Assembly: GCA_008012315.1 (NCBI GenBank)
Contig: SSEL01000010.1
Location: 1 to 49,073, forward strand
Source of the DNA: Rhodospirillaceae bacterium
GTDB taxonomy: Bacteria > Pseudomonadota > Alphaproteobacteria > Dongiales > Dongiaceae
Direction of reading: 5' to 3'
DNA: 49,073 nucleotides
The notes below the pieces were generated by a model that saw nothing but the letters and a program-made list of their open reading frames with translations, searched no databases and was not told the DNA's origin. Made by a program: the position numbers and the translations under genes. This document shows, in pieces, positions 8,944 through 17,447 of this stretch. Numbering within the stretch: position 1 is the first letter of the stretch; every line of letters begins with the position of its first letter.

Positions 8944-9721
8944 TCGGATGTTGGGTCTGATCGATGCCGATGTCGATGGTGAGCTCGATCTCACCAGCAT
9001 CCTGGCATTGGAGGAGCATCTGGCCGCCTGCCCGCATTGCCGCAAGCGCCGGGCGGCGCGGCGTGCCTTGCATCTCCGCCTGCAATCGAGCCTGGTCCGC
9101 TATCCGGCGCCGACCGGGTTGCGCCAGCGCCTGGGTGTGGCCATGGCGATGCAGCCGAATGCGGATGCCGCAAAGACCCATGCCGCTCTCTGGTCGCGGT
9201 GGCGCATCCTGGTCGCGGCTTCGGCGGCGGGATTGCTGGTGGCCGGTGGTGGCGTCGCCTACAGGCTCGCAAGGCAGGAAGCGCAGCCGGATCTGGCCGA
9301 GCAGGTGGTTGCCAGCCATATCCGCTCGCTGATGCCGGGACATCTCACGGATATCACCTCCGGCGACCGCAATCAGATCGCTCCCTGGTTCAACGGCAAG
9401 GTGAGCGTGGCGCCGGTGGTTGTCGATCTGGCGTCGCAGAATTTCGAGCTGGTTGGCGGGCGGCTGGATTATGTCGCCGGCCGCGCCGTGGCGGCGCTGG
9501 TCTATCGCCACGAGAACCACTGGATCAATTTCTTCGCCTGTCCACCGATGCCGGGCGAGGAACACGAACATGGCACCGAGGCGATGACCGTCAAAGGGTA
9601 CCATCTCACCTATTGGACGGCGGGGCAGGCGACCTATTGGGTGGTGTCGGATGCCGACCCGGCGGATCTTCAGCTCTTCACCGCTTTGGTCCAGCGGAAC
9701 GCTCAGATCCGGCCGGGCTGA
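8921..9721 (+). CDS. Membrane-anchored zinc-type anti-sigma factor
   Basis: A 266-residue protein whose N-terminus carries the anti-sigma zinc motif H-x3-C-x2-C (H33, C37, C40 in EEHLAACPHC). A single membrane segment lies at about residues 95-115, followed by a periplasmic domain of about 150 residues that I do not recognise by name but that includes conserved-looking blocks such as GRLDYVAGRAVAALVYRHEN. The topology fits a transmembrane anti-sigma that holds the ECF factor at the membrane until an envelope or redox signal releases it. It overlaps the sigma gene by 23 bases; an in-frame ATG at 8933 is an alternative start. Confidence 0.88.
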   Translation: MGQLMDCDRMLGLIDADVDGELDLTSILALEEHLAACPHCRKRRAARRALHLRLQSSLVRYPAPTGLRQRLGVAMAMQPNADAAKTHAALWSRWRILVAASAAGLLVAGGGVAYRLARQEAQPDLAEQVVASHIRSLMPGHLTDITSGDRNQIAPWFNGKVSVAPVVVDLASQNFELVGGRLDYVAGRAVAALVYRHENHWINFFACPPMPGEEHEHGTEAMTVKGYHLTYWTAGQATYWVVSDADPADLQLFTALVQRNAQIRPG

Positions 9722-9733
9722 AACCGGTCGCCC

Positions 9734-10732
9734 TCAATCATGGCCGAGCACCGGATGCGGGCGATAGCACTCCTCCAGCGCCGCCTTGTCCTCGATCGAC
9801 AGGGTGAGCTGCAGCGCCTCCAGCGCATCATTGAGATGCTCGATCTGGCTGGCGCCGACAATCGGCGCCGTCACTGCGGGATTGCTCAGCACCCAGGCCA
9901 GGGCAACCTGCATCGGTTTGGCGTCCAGCCGCTTCGCCACCTCGGCATTGCGCTCGGCAACGGCGAAATCGTCATCCCGGTAATAGAGCCTGCCGGCCGC
10001 ATCGTCGCTGCGGGCGCGGGCCGTGGCGCCACCGCCCTGGCGGCCCCGGTTGCCGGCCAGGAAGCCGCGGGCCAGCGGGCTCCAGGGGATGCAGCCGATG
10101 CCCTCGGACTGGCATAGCGGCATCATCTCCCGCTCTTCCTCGCGATAAATCAGATTGTAATGGTTCTGCATCGACACGAAGCGGGTCAGGAACTGCCGGT
10201 CGGCCAGATAGAGATACTTGGCGAATTGCCAGGCATACATCGAGGAGGCGCCGATATAGCGCACCTTGCCGGCCAGGACGAGGTGATGCAGGGCCTCCAG
10301 GGTTTCCTCGATCGGCGTATCCGGGTCGAAGCGGTGGATCTGGTAAAGGTCGATGTAATCCAAACCCAGGCGGCGCAGCGACCGCTCACAGGCATCCATG
10401 ATGTGCTTGCGGGAGAGGCCGCGCCGGTTGGGCTTGTCGCCCGCCGTGCCGTAATAGCATTTGGTCGCGACCACGACGTCCTCACGATCGGTGACGAGGT
10501 CGCGGATGGCGCGGCCGACGACCTCCTCGCTGACCCCGTTGGAATACATGTCGGCGGTATCGAAGAAGTTGATGCCGGCTTCCAGGGCGCGCTCGAAGAA
10601 GGGCCGCGCGGCCTTTTCGTCCAGCACCCAGTCACGCCAGTCCGGCGTGCCGTAGGTCATGGTGCCGAGGCAAAGGCGAGAGACGCGCAGGCCGCTCTTG
10701 CCGAGACGGGTGTAGGACATTTTCGCCGACAT
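9734..10732 (-). CDS. Aldo/keto reductase
   Basis: A 332-residue NADPH-dependent oxidoreductase with the (beta/alpha)8 AKR fold. The catalytic tetrad is visible: D in FFDTADMYSNG, Y in the same block, K in VVVATKCYY and H in DLYQIHRFD. The C-terminal nucleotide-binding block PIVGASQIEHLNDAL is present. It resembles the broad YhdN/Tas-type group; the substrate cannot be read from sequence. AAGGAG lies 7 bases before the ATG. The gene converges on the anti-sigma gene with a gap of only 12 bases and no obvious terminator between them. Confidence 0.93.
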   Translation of the reverse strand: MSAKMSYTRLGKSGLRVSRLCLGTMTYGTPDWRDWVLDEKAARPFFERALEAGINFFDTADMYSNGVSEEVVGRAIRDLVTDREDVVVATKCYYGTAGDKPNRRGLSRKHIMDACERSLRRLGLDYIDLYQIHRFDPDTPIEETLEALHHLVLAGKVRYIGASSMYAWQFAKYLYLADRQFLTRFVSMQNHYNLIYREEEREMMPLCQSEGIGCIPWSPLARGFLAGNRGRQGGGATARARSDDAAGRLYYRDDDFAVAERNAEVAKRLDAKPMQVALAWVLSNPAVTAPIVGASQIEHLNDALEALQLTLSIEDKAALEECYRPHPVLGHD

Positions 10733-10994
10733 GCAGCTCTCCTTTATTTTGTCTTTATGCCGATCGTCTTTATGGCGGGGGCTCGAAACGATACGCGCAG
10801 GTTATGACGATCAGGCGGCCCGGTCGACAAAAGTGTTGCGCGTGTGACACGCCGCCGGCATTGACGAAAAAATGAGGACCTTTCCTCTTGAAGATGGGGG
10901 CGATCTGCGTCATATCGCAAAACGCGGGACGGTGCGGAGGCCGCGGCGCCCGACCCGCTGTCCGTCCGCGCCGAAATCCCCAGGAGGGGCGGCC

Positions 10995-11402
10995 ATGCGG
11001 CGTTCTTTGAACCGCAGCGTGCCAGGCACGCAGGACCGAGTTGTGCCATTCCACCGCAACCGAGCGGCGGCACCCACCAGCAGAACAGTCTCCGTCGATA
11101 TCGAAGTCGATCTGATCCGGCAGTGCCGGGAGGATTGGCGTCGCGGCGAGACCGAGATCTGGCGTCACATCACCGTCGAAGCAGAGCTGCGGCGGGCTGC
11201 CGATGGCAGCCTGCGTCTGCACGGCATTCCCGGCCATGAGCAGGATGGGCTGGCGGTGCCGTCCGCCGATCCGGTCGAGGCCGTGACACGCTTCGAGCAA
11301 TCGGGGATCTGTGTCGCGCTGGCGTCTGCCGCCATCAGGAATGCGGAACTGGCCTTGCCCTCGGCGGTCGTCATCTCGCTGCCATTCGCCCGAGCGAGCT
11401 GA
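10995..11402 (+). CDS. Hypothetical protein
   Basis: A 135-residue open frame I do not recognise. The main support is a strong ribosome site, AGGAGGGG at 10982-10989, placed 5 bases before the ATG. The body is predicted soluble with an acidic/basic mixed composition and blocks such as VDIEVDLIRQCREDWRRGE. No signal peptide or membrane helix is seen. A 247-residue frame on the other strand overlaps it but lacks comparable start signals. Coding status is moderately likely; function unknown. Confidence 0.45.
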   Translation: MRRSLNRSVPGTQDRVVPFHRNRAAAPTSRTVSVDIEVDLIRQCREDWRRGETEIWRHITVEAELRRAADGSLRLHGIPGHEQDGLAVPSADPVEAVTRFEQSGICVALASAAIRNAELALPSAVVISLPFARAS

Positions 11403-11404
11403 CC

Positions 11405-11446
11405 GGGGCAAGCCGGCTGGGGCAAGCTGGCTGGGGCAAGCTGGCC
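11405..11446. repeat. Three tandem 14-bp repeats
   Basis: The unit GGGGCAAGCYGGCT occurs at 11405-11418, 11419-11432 and 11433-11446, starting two bases after the upstream stop codon. The units differ at one or two positions. Such short arrays vary in copy number by slippage; no function is evident. Confidence 0.75.
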
Positions 11447-11581
11447 CGCTTCCGCTCAAGCTGACGCTCTTTCGATACGCCCGGCTGTTTCGGCGATAGA
11501 CAGTCTGTGCCATAACGGGTTATCGGACTGACACGGTGCGATAGGGCGCCGGTAAACGTGTCTGCGTATCGAGGAGCGACA

Positions 11582-11962
11582 ATGAGCAAGAAACTGGTCC
11601 GCATGTCGAAAGACGGCCCCGAGGGCAAGGGCCTGAAACAGGGCGGCGTCACGACATTGGGCAAGCTGGTGGACGGCAATCCGGTGGAAGCCAGCCACAA
11701 CTACTTCACCGACAAGACCGGCAAGTTCATGACCGGTGTTTGGGAATGCCAGAAGGGCACGCTGAAGCTGACCAGCTATCCCTTCGATGAATTCTGCCAC
11801 ATCCTGAAGGGTGAGGTGCATATCACCGATCAGCGCGGCAATACCGAAGTGTTCAAGAAGGGTGACACCTTCACCATCGCCAAGGGCTTCAAGGGCACCT
11901 GGCACATGCCGAAGACGGTGCGCAAGTTCTACACCATCTTCCTGGAGCAGGACGGCAAGTAA
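11582..11962 (+). CDS. Cupin-domain protein
   Basis: A 126-residue single-domain cupin. The beta-barrel motifs are visible in FDEFCHILKGEVHITDQRGN (first motif region, with an E/H arrangement) and FKKGDTFTIAKGFKGTW (second motif region). The replacement of usual metal-binding histidines in the second motif by F and W suggests the RmlC-like cupin_3 / (S)-ureidoglycine-aminohydrolase-like subgroup, in which activity cannot be inferred. The ATG at 11582 follows GAGGAG with good spacing; an upstream in-frame GTG at 11558 is less likely. It lies upstream of, and convergent with, the amidotransferase-like gene. Confidence 0.85.
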   Translation: MSKKLVRMSKDGPEGKGLKQGGVTTLGKLVDGNPVEASHNYFTDKTGKFMTGVWECQKGTLKLTSYPFDEFCHILKGEVHITDQRGNTEVFKKGDTFTIAKGFKGTWHMPKTVRKFYTIFLEQDGK

Positions 11963-12046
11963 TCGCCGCTCGGTTCGGCGCCATGCTGCCCGATTTTCGA
12001 GGCGGCGTGGCGAGCCGGCCGCTCTCACCATTCGTTGAATTTCAGC

Positions 12047-12820
12047 TCACGCCCGACGCCGCTCGGCCTCGCCGGGGAAGACAGTGTCTTGCGGCGCCAG
12101 GGCAGTTTGCGCGACCAGATCCAGCCAGCGGTTGGTCATGGTGCGGCAAAAGGCAGCGCCTTGCTCGAAATAGAGATCGACCTCGCGCAAGGCACTGGCT
12201 TCCTGTGCCGGCGCCTGGTCGCCGAAATGCCGCGTCATCGAGGCCCAGCAATCGCGCGGGAAGGCGCGCGCCTCCTGCAAGGTGACTTCCGGATGGAACT
12301 GAAAGCCATAGGTGGCCGTGCCGATACGGAAGCCCTGATTGGCGCAAACTTCGTTCTGCATCAGCAGCACCGCTTCCGGTGGCAGATCGAAACTGTCTTC
12401 ATGCATCTGCATGATGCGCTGCTCGGCGGCAAGCCCGGATAGCAGGGCATCGCTCTTGGCCGCTCCGGTCAGATAGACGGCGGGGTAGCCGACCTCCAGC
12501 CCGCCGAAGCGATAGACCCGCTGGCCGAAGCTGCGGGCGATCAACTGCGCGCCGAGGCAGATGCCAAGAACCGGGACGCCGCGTTCATGGCAATCGCGGA
12601 TGAGCGCCATGATGTCGACGAAAGCGGGGTAGCCGATATCGTCAGCGGCATGCATCGGACCGCCCAGCACGATCAGGCCGTCGATGCCGATCGCATGTGC
12701 CGGCAGCTTTTTGCCCTGGTGGGGGAAGACCGTGCGAACGGCCGCGCCACGTTCTTCGGCGATCCGGCCGACGAGGCCAGCCGGCGTGACGGGGCAATGT
12801 TGAATGACAAGCAGATGCAT
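12047..12820 (-). CDS. Class I glutamine amidotransferase-like protein
   Basis: A 257-residue stand-alone amidotransferase domain similar to the GMP-synthase glutaminase half. The nucleophile cysteine is in VLGICLGAQLIA and the His-Glu pair in YGFQFHPEV, so the Cys-His-Glu triad is intact and it should hydrolyse glutamine or a gamma-glutamyl compound. No synthetase domain is attached. A strong AAGGAG lies 7 bases before the ATG. It is divergent from the FAD/GcvT dehydrogenase; stand-alone members next to amine-oxidising enzymes often act on gamma-glutamylated amines, but this is inference. Confidence 0.9.
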   Translation of the reverse strand: MHLLVIQHCPVTPAGLVGRIAEERGAAVRTVFPHQGKKLPAHAIGIDGLIVLGGPMHAADDIGYPAFVDIMALIRDCHERGVPVLGICLGAQLIARSFGQRVYRFGGLEVGYPAVYLTGAAKSDALLSGLAAEQRIMQMHEDSFDLPPEAVLLMQNEVCANQGFRIGTATYGFQFHPEVTLQEARAFPRDCWASMTRHFGDQAPAQEASALREVDLYFEQGAAFCRTMTNRWLDLVAQTALAPQDTVFPGEAERRRA

Positions 12821-13243
12821 AGCGCAACTCCTTCCGCAAAAGGAGCCGTCGGCCTGGATGTCGTTGGCAGTCGGAAATCCCGCTGGCGCGCTTCAGCTCC
12901 AATCGATGCCGAGGCGGCTGACGCCGGTGTTTCCGATGACCTCCTTAGTGCCAGTTGGAACGGCAGTTCAAACCACACAAAGGACGCCAACTCTTGTTTG
13001 CTTGACCACATCCGCCGCGCCTTGCCGCTGCGATGCGGACTGGGCGCGACGCGGATAGCCAGGGGCTTGCTTGCCAGCGTCTGGCGCAAAACTAGGCAAA
13101 TTTCCCCGTGATGCAAGTGATTGTTGACTGCATCCGGTGCATGGCCGTGCTCCATCATTTGTCATGAGCCGCTGCTATGATGTGTTGCGATATGTGTCAA
13201 AAGATGGCATTTTGTGGCAATTATAGAAATCCAAGAGGCTGTC
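12821..13243. other. 423-bp divergent intergenic region
   Basis: It separates the divergent amidotransferase-like and dehydrogenase genes. I see no credible gene. An extended -10 promoter, TGCTATGAT at 13173-13181, points toward the dehydrogenase and would give a leader of about 55 bases. A TGCA-N5-TGCA dyad lies near 13129-13141. Both are candidates only. Confidence 0.4.
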
Positions 13244-15721
13244 ATGACGTCTGCCGAGTCCAGCAAACTGCCCAAAGCGGCCCGCGTGGTCATTGTCGGC
13301 GGCGGAATCGCCGGGGTGAGCGTCGCCTATCACCTGACCAAGCTCGGTTGGCGCGATGTCCTGTTGCTGGAACAGGGGCAGTTGACCTGCGGCACCACTT
13401 GGCATGCCGCCGGGCTGGTGGGGCAGTTGCGCGCCAATCGCAGCATGACCCGGATGAGCATGTATGGCACGCAGCTCTATGCGGAGCTGGAACGGGAAAC
13501 CGGCCTGGCCACCGGCTGGAAGAAATGCGGATCAATCACCGTCGCCCGCACGGCGGATCGCCTGACCCAGCTCAAGCGCAGCCTCGCCAGCGCCAAGAGC
13601 TTCGGCCTGGAGGCGGAATTCATCACCCCGGCCGAAGCCGGCAAGCTGTTCCCCTTGATGCGCACCGACGATCTGGCCGGCGCGGTCTGGCTGCCGAATG
13701 ACGGCAAGGCCAATCCGACCGACTTGACCCAGTCGCTGGCCAAGGGTGCCCGCGCGGGGGGCGCCTGCATCGTCGAGGGGATCAAGGTTACCGGCGTTCG
13801 CCTGACATTCCATCACGCCCGGCCGCGGGTTATCGGGGTCACGACCGAGCAAGGCGATGTCGCTTGCGAATATATTGTCAATTGCGCCGGGCAGTGGGCG
13901 CGGGAATTCGGCCAGTTGGCCGGCGTCAATGTGCCGCTTTATTCGGCGGAGCATTTCTATCTGGTGACCGGGAAGATCGAGGGTGTGTATCCCGATCTGC
14001 CGGTCGTGCGTGATCCCGACGGCTATATCTATTTCAAGGAAGAGGTTGGCGGCCTGGTCATGGGCGGCTTCGAGCCGAAAGCCAAGCCTTGGGACGTCGA
14101 CCGCATACCCGACAAATTCGAATTCCAGCTTCTGTCGGAAGACTGGGATCATTTTGAAATCCTGATGCAGACGGCCTTGCAGCGGGTCCCTGGCCTGGAA
14201 ACCGCCGAGGTCAAGCAATTGCTGAACGGGCCGGAGAGCTTCACGGCCGACGGCAATTTCATCCTGGGCGAAGCGCCCGAGGTCGCGAATTATTTCGTCT
14301 GCGCCGGCTTCAATTCCGCCGGCATCGCGAATTCCGGCGGCGCCGGCCGGCTGACCGCCGAATGGATTGCCGGCGGTGGGCCGAGCCAGGACCTCTGGGA
14401 TGTCGATATCCGACGCCTTGCGCCCTATCTCGGCAACCGCCGTTTCCTGCGCGAGCGCACGGTGGAAAGCCTCGGCCTGCATTACGCCATGCGCTATCCG
14501 CGGCAGGAATTGCAATCGGCCCGGCCGCTGCGGCGCTCGCCGCTTTACGATCGGCTGCAAGCCAAGGGCGCCCGGTTCGGATCGCGCATGGGCTGGGAAC
14601 GGGCGAATTATTTCGCGCCGGGCGAGGCCGCACCTATCCGTGATACTTTCGGCAAACCCGGCTGGCTGCCTTACATGCTGGCGGAACAACGGGCCGCGCG
14701 CGAGACGGCGGCCATTTTCGACCAGAGCTCCTTCTCGAAATTCCTCCTGCAGGGCCGGGATGCCTTGGCGGTCCTGCAGAAGATCTGCGCCAACCAGATG
14801 GATGTGGCGGTGGACCGCATGGTCTATACCGCCATGCTGAACGAGCGCGGCGGTTTTGAATCCGATCTTACGGTCATTCGCCTCGCGCCGAGCAGCTTCC
14901 TCATCGTCACCGGCACCGCCCAGACGACACGCGATTTCGCTTGGATCGAGCGCCATATCGGCGATGCCCATGCCGTGCTGACCGATGTCACCTCGGCCTA
15001 TGGCGTGCTTTCCCTCATGGGGCCGCGTTCCGGCGAGATTCTCGCCCGGGTTTCGCCCGAGATCGCCGCCGGCAGCGTTTTCTCCGGCAATCAGACGCGG
15101 ATGATCGATGTCGGCCTGGCGCGCATCCGGGCGGCGCAGATCGCCTATATCGGCGGCGCCGGTTTCGAGCTCTATGTGCCGAGCGAGATGATGGCGACCG
15201 TCTATGAAACGCTGACGGAGGCAGGTCGCGATCTCGGCCTGGCGGATGCCGGCTACTACACGATCGACGCCTTGCGGGTGGAAGCCGGGCGGCGGGCTTT
15301 CGGTGCCGAGCTGGGGCCGGATGAGACGCCAATGGAAGCCGGCTTGATGTACGCGGTCCAGTTGGAGAAGGGGACCGACTTCATCGGCCGCGCGGCCTTG
15401 CAGGAACAGCGGGCAGGCGGCAGCCGAAAGCGCCTCGCCATGTTCACGGTGGATGACGGGGCGGTCTTCCCCTGGGGTGGTGAAATCCTGCTGCGCGACG
15501 GCGCGCCGATGGGGGAGGTTTCCTCGGCCGGCTATAGCGTCCGCCTGGGCCGAGCCGTGGTCATGGGCTATCTGCGTTCCACAGCACCCATCGATACGGC
15601 GTTTCTCGCCCAGGGGCGCTATCAGCTCAATATCGCCGGGGAGATCGTGCCACTGACCCGGCTGCCCCGTCCGGCTTATCCGTCTCTCATCCATAAGATA
15701 GAGGGCGATTCACGTCTTTGA
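13244..15721 (+). CDS. FAD-dependent dimethylglycine/sarcosine dehydrogenase-like protein with GcvT domain
   Basis: About 825 residues with an N-terminal D-amino-acid-oxidase fold and a C-terminal folate-binding aminomethyltransferase (GcvT) half. The FAD loop VVIVGGGIAGVSVAYHL is at the start and CGTTWHAAGLVGQLR carries the histidine that in dimethylglycine and sarcosine dehydrogenases binds FAD covalently. The second half has TSAYGVLSLMGPRS and the GcvT end block. The reaction would be oxidative N-demethylation of a glycine derivative, with the one-carbon unit passed to tetrahydrofolate and electrons to ETF; exact substrate unknown. ATG at 13244 follows AGAGG; a GTG at 13214 is the alternative. 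The last dozen codons, including the stop, lie in a dispersed repeat (15684-15760). Confidence 0.92.
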   Translation: MTSAESSKLPKAARVVIVGGGIAGVSVAYHLTKLGWRDVLLLEQGQLTCGTTWHAAGLVGQLRANRSMTRMSMYGTQLYAELERETGLATGWKKCGSITVARTADRLTQLKRSLASAKSFGLEAEFITPAEAGKLFPLMRTDDLAGAVWLPNDGKANPTDLTQSLAKGARAGGACIVEGIKVTGVRLTFHHARPRVIGVTTEQGDVACEYIVNCAGQWAREFGQLAGVNVPLYSAEHFYLVTGKIEGVYPDLPVVRDPDGYIYFKEEVGGLVMGGFEPKAKPWDVDRIPDKFEFQLLSEDWDHFEILMQTALQRVPGLETAEVKQLLNGPESFTADGNFILGEAPEVANYFVCAGFNSAGIANSGGAGRLTAEWIAGGGPSQDLWDVDIRRLAPYLGNRRFLRERTVESLGLHYAMRYPRQELQSARPLRRSPLYDRLQAKGARFGSRMGWERANYFAPGEAAPIRDTFGKPGWLPYMLAEQRAARETAAIFDQSSFSKFLLQGRDALAVLQKICANQMDVAVDRMVYTAMLNERGGFESDLTVIRLAPSSFLIVTGTAQTTRDFAWIERHIGDAHAVLTDVTSAYGVLSLMGPRSGEILARVSPEIAAGSVFSGNQTRMIDVGLARIRAAQIAYIGGAGFELYVPSEMMATVYETLTEAGRDLGLADAGYYTIDALRVEAGRRAFGAELGPDETPMEAGLMYAVQLEKGTDFIGRAALQEQRAGGSRKRLAMFTVDDGAVFPWGGEILLRDGAPMGEVSSAGYSVRLGRAVVMGYLRSTAPIDTAFLAQGRYQLNIAGEIVPLTRLPRPAYPSLIHKIEGDSRL

Positions 15722-15760
15722 TGGAAGCATAATGCTGCCATCAAAGACGATCGCGCTCTA
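15684..15760 (+). repeat. Dispersed structured repeat, copy A (second half)
   Basis: This copy has the framework CATAAGATAGAG, then GCGATTCACGTC, then a long hairpin (15714-15730 pairing with 15732-15748 with one mismatch), then GACGATCGCGCTCTA. It matches copies at 17305-17440 and 46537-46596 closely. It lies between convergent genes and supplies the final codons and stop of the dehydrogenase. Confidence 0.85.
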
Positions 15761-15768
15761 GATAACGC

Positions 15769-16683
15769 TTATAGGTCGCGTCGTTCGGGATCGGCCAGGC
15801 GTTCCAGAAGGTCGCGGGCAAAGCCTTCGCAGCCGCGTTCCATCTCGCGCAGTTGCGGCAGGCCGACGATATCGTGGAAGGCGGTGAAGCCGACCATGTC
15901 CTTCTGCAGGCTGGCAGTCTCGCCGCTTTGCAAGAGAACCGTGTAGAGCCGCCGCAAGGTCTGGGCGATGGCATAGGTGGCGGCAACCGGAAAAGCGACG
16001 GCCGCATAGCCGACTTCCTCTAACTGGGCCGCCGCCAGCAAGGGCGTTTTGCCGCCTTCGACATTATTGGCCATGCAGGGTGCCGGGACCTCCGAACAGA
16101 TCCGCATCATCTCATCGACGGTCAGCGGTGCTTCGACGAAGATCACGTCGGCGCCCGCCTCGCGATAGATCTGCGCCCGCTCGATCGCCGCTTCGAAACC
16201 CTCGATGGCGCGGGCATCAGTGCGCGCCATGATGACGAGGTCGTGGTCCTGGCGGGCATCGAGAGCCGCTTTCAATTTCGCCACCATTTCTGCCACCGGG
16301 ATGACGCGCTTCCCCTCCATATGGCCGCAACGCTTCGGCGCCACCTGATCTTCGATGAACAAGGCGGCGACGCCGGCCCGTTCGAAGCTGCGCACCGTCC
16401 GGGCGACATTGACCGCATTGCCATAGCCGGTATCGGCATCGGCCAGGATCGGCAGGCTGACGCAGTCGCAGAGCCGGGCATAGAGATCGGCCATCTCGGT
16501 CATCGACAACTGGGCGATATCTGGTGCGCCCAGCAGGCTGGCCGTAGCGGCATAGCCGCCGCAGGTGATGGCCTGATAGCCGACCTCGGCGGCGATTCGC
16601 GCCGAGAGGGCGTCATGCACGCCGGGCAGGAGCAGGATTTCGGGGGCTTCGATCAGTTCACGGAAACGTGTCGTGCGGCGCAT
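15769..16683 (-). CDS. Isocitrate lyase / PEP mutase superfamily protein
   Basis: A 304-residue (beta/alpha)8 enzyme acting on a small 2-hydroxy or 2-oxo acid by C-C or P-C bond cleavage. The active-site KRCGH motif is in VAPKRCGHMEGK, and the metal/substrate block DADTGYGNAVNVARTV is intact. Overall it resembles 2-methylisocitrate lyase and oxaloacetate decarboxylase members; which reaction is catalysed cannot be decided. I start at ATG 16683 (MRRTTRFRELI), which follows GAGG; an upstream frame to 16737 adds 18 unconserved residues. It converges on the FAD/GcvT dehydrogenase with repeat copy A between them. Confidence 0.9.
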   Translation of the reverse strand: MRRTTRFRELIEAPEILLLPGVHDALSARIAAEVGYQAITCGGYAATASLLGAPDIAQLSMTEMADLYARLCDCVSLPILADADTGYGNAVNVARTVRSFERAGVAALFIEDQVAPKRCGHMEGKRVIPVAEMVAKLKAALDARQDHDLVIMARTDARAIEGFEAAIERAQIYREAGADVIFVEAPLTVDEMMRICSEVPAPCMANNVEGGKTPLLAAAQLEEVGYAAVAFPVAATYAIAQTLRRLYTVLLQSGETASLQKDMVGFTAFHDIVGLPQLREMERGCEGFARDLLERLADPERRDL

Positions 16684-16856
16684 CTGCAGGTCCTCGGTCC
16701 GACGGCATCCAGCTGTAATACTTTGAGCTATCGGCATGTTATTGCCGGTAATCGGCCGCCGAAATCGACACTTTTACTGCAAAAAGGAGTTGCAAAGGCG
16801 GCCTTGACGCCAGAGACTAACCGCAGTTTCAACACCCACCAAGGGGGATCACCTAA

Positions 16857-17210
16857 ATGTCCAAAAAGACTCTTTCCCGGTTGTCGCTGGCCGCGCTGGT
16901 TGCCGCGGGCGTTGCGGGTGGCGCTGCGCTGGCCTCGGCCCAAGATATGGCGGGAACGTTCAGCAAGTACTATCAGGCGATTCGTGCGACGGAGCTTTGC
17001 CGTGACACGGCGATCGATTCCGCGCAATGGCACAAGATCGCGACCTATATCGACAACAAGGTCAATCATGAAATCGGCGCCGGCGAGCGTCTGACCCTGA
17101 TCGAAACCGCGAAGACCGATGCGCGTAAGCTGGTTGACGCGAAGGGCTGCGAGCATCAGGCCGTCCAGGACCTGCTGAAGGTCTATGACGACGAGCTTGC
17201 CAATCTGTAA
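16857..17210 (+). CDS. Small exported protein of unknown function
   Basis: A 117-residue protein with a clear signal peptide (basic MSKKTLSRL, then an Ala/Val-rich core, then cleavage near ASAQ-DMA at residue 28-29). The mature part is about 90 residues, mostly helical, with two cysteines (in TELCRD and AKGCEHQ) that could form a disulfide in the periplasm. AGGGGGAT lies 9 bases before the ATG, and an intrinsic terminator follows, so it is a self-contained transcription unit. I do not recognise the family. Confidence 0.8.
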   Translation: MSKKTLSRLSLAALVAAGVAGGAALASAQDMAGTFSKYYQAIRATELCRDTAIDSAQWHKIATYIDNKVNHEIGAGERLTLIETAKTDARKLVDAKGCEHQAVQDLLKVYDDELANL

Positions 17211-17237
17211 TCAGGGTATTTCCGCCTGATCGGCCAT

Positions 17238-17270
17238 CGGCCCCGCTGTCAGCGGGGCCGATTTGCTTTT
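17238..17270 (+). terminator. Intrinsic terminator after the small exported protein
   Basis: CGGCCCCGCT (17238-17247) pairs perfectly with AGCGGGGCCG (17251-17260) around a GTC loop, followed by ATTTGCTTTT. It begins 28 bases after the stop codon. Confidence 0.85.
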
Positions 17271-17304
17271 GGGGCTTAGGCTTGTCGATGGGCGACGACG
17301 CCGT

Positions 17305-17440
17305 TAGAGCCGGATCGTTTTAGACGGAATCGCTTTGCGATTTTGTCTAAAATGTGAATCCGCCTCTCATCCATAAGATAGAGAGCGATTCACGTCTTTG
17401 ATGGAAGCAAAATGCTTCCATCAAAGACGATCGCGGTCTA
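17305..17440 (+). repeat. Dispersed structured repeat, copy B (full length)
   Basis: The copy begins TAGAGCCGGAT and ends GATCGCGGTCTA. Hairpin 1 pairs TTTTAGAC...AATCGC with GCGATT...GTCTAAAA, with two G-T wobble pairs. The linker GAATCCGCCTC and CATAAGATAGAGAGC follow, then hairpin 2 (TTTGATGGAAGCA with TGCTTCCATCAAA). It lies between two convergent genes, eight bases beyond the stop of the 703-residue protein. It is the best template for defining the family. Confidence 0.88.
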
Positions 17441-17447
17441 GGTGTCG

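Noticed and set aside
10770..11513. Minus-strand 247-codon frame overlapping the 135-residue hypothetical
   Set aside because: No ribosome site and antisense-like composition; the plus-strand frame has a strong ribosome site.
13532..15694. Long minus-strand frame (720 codons) opposite the FAD/GcvT dehydrogenase
   Set aside because: It is a high-GC shadow of a clearly recognised gene, with no domain motif or ribosome site of its own.
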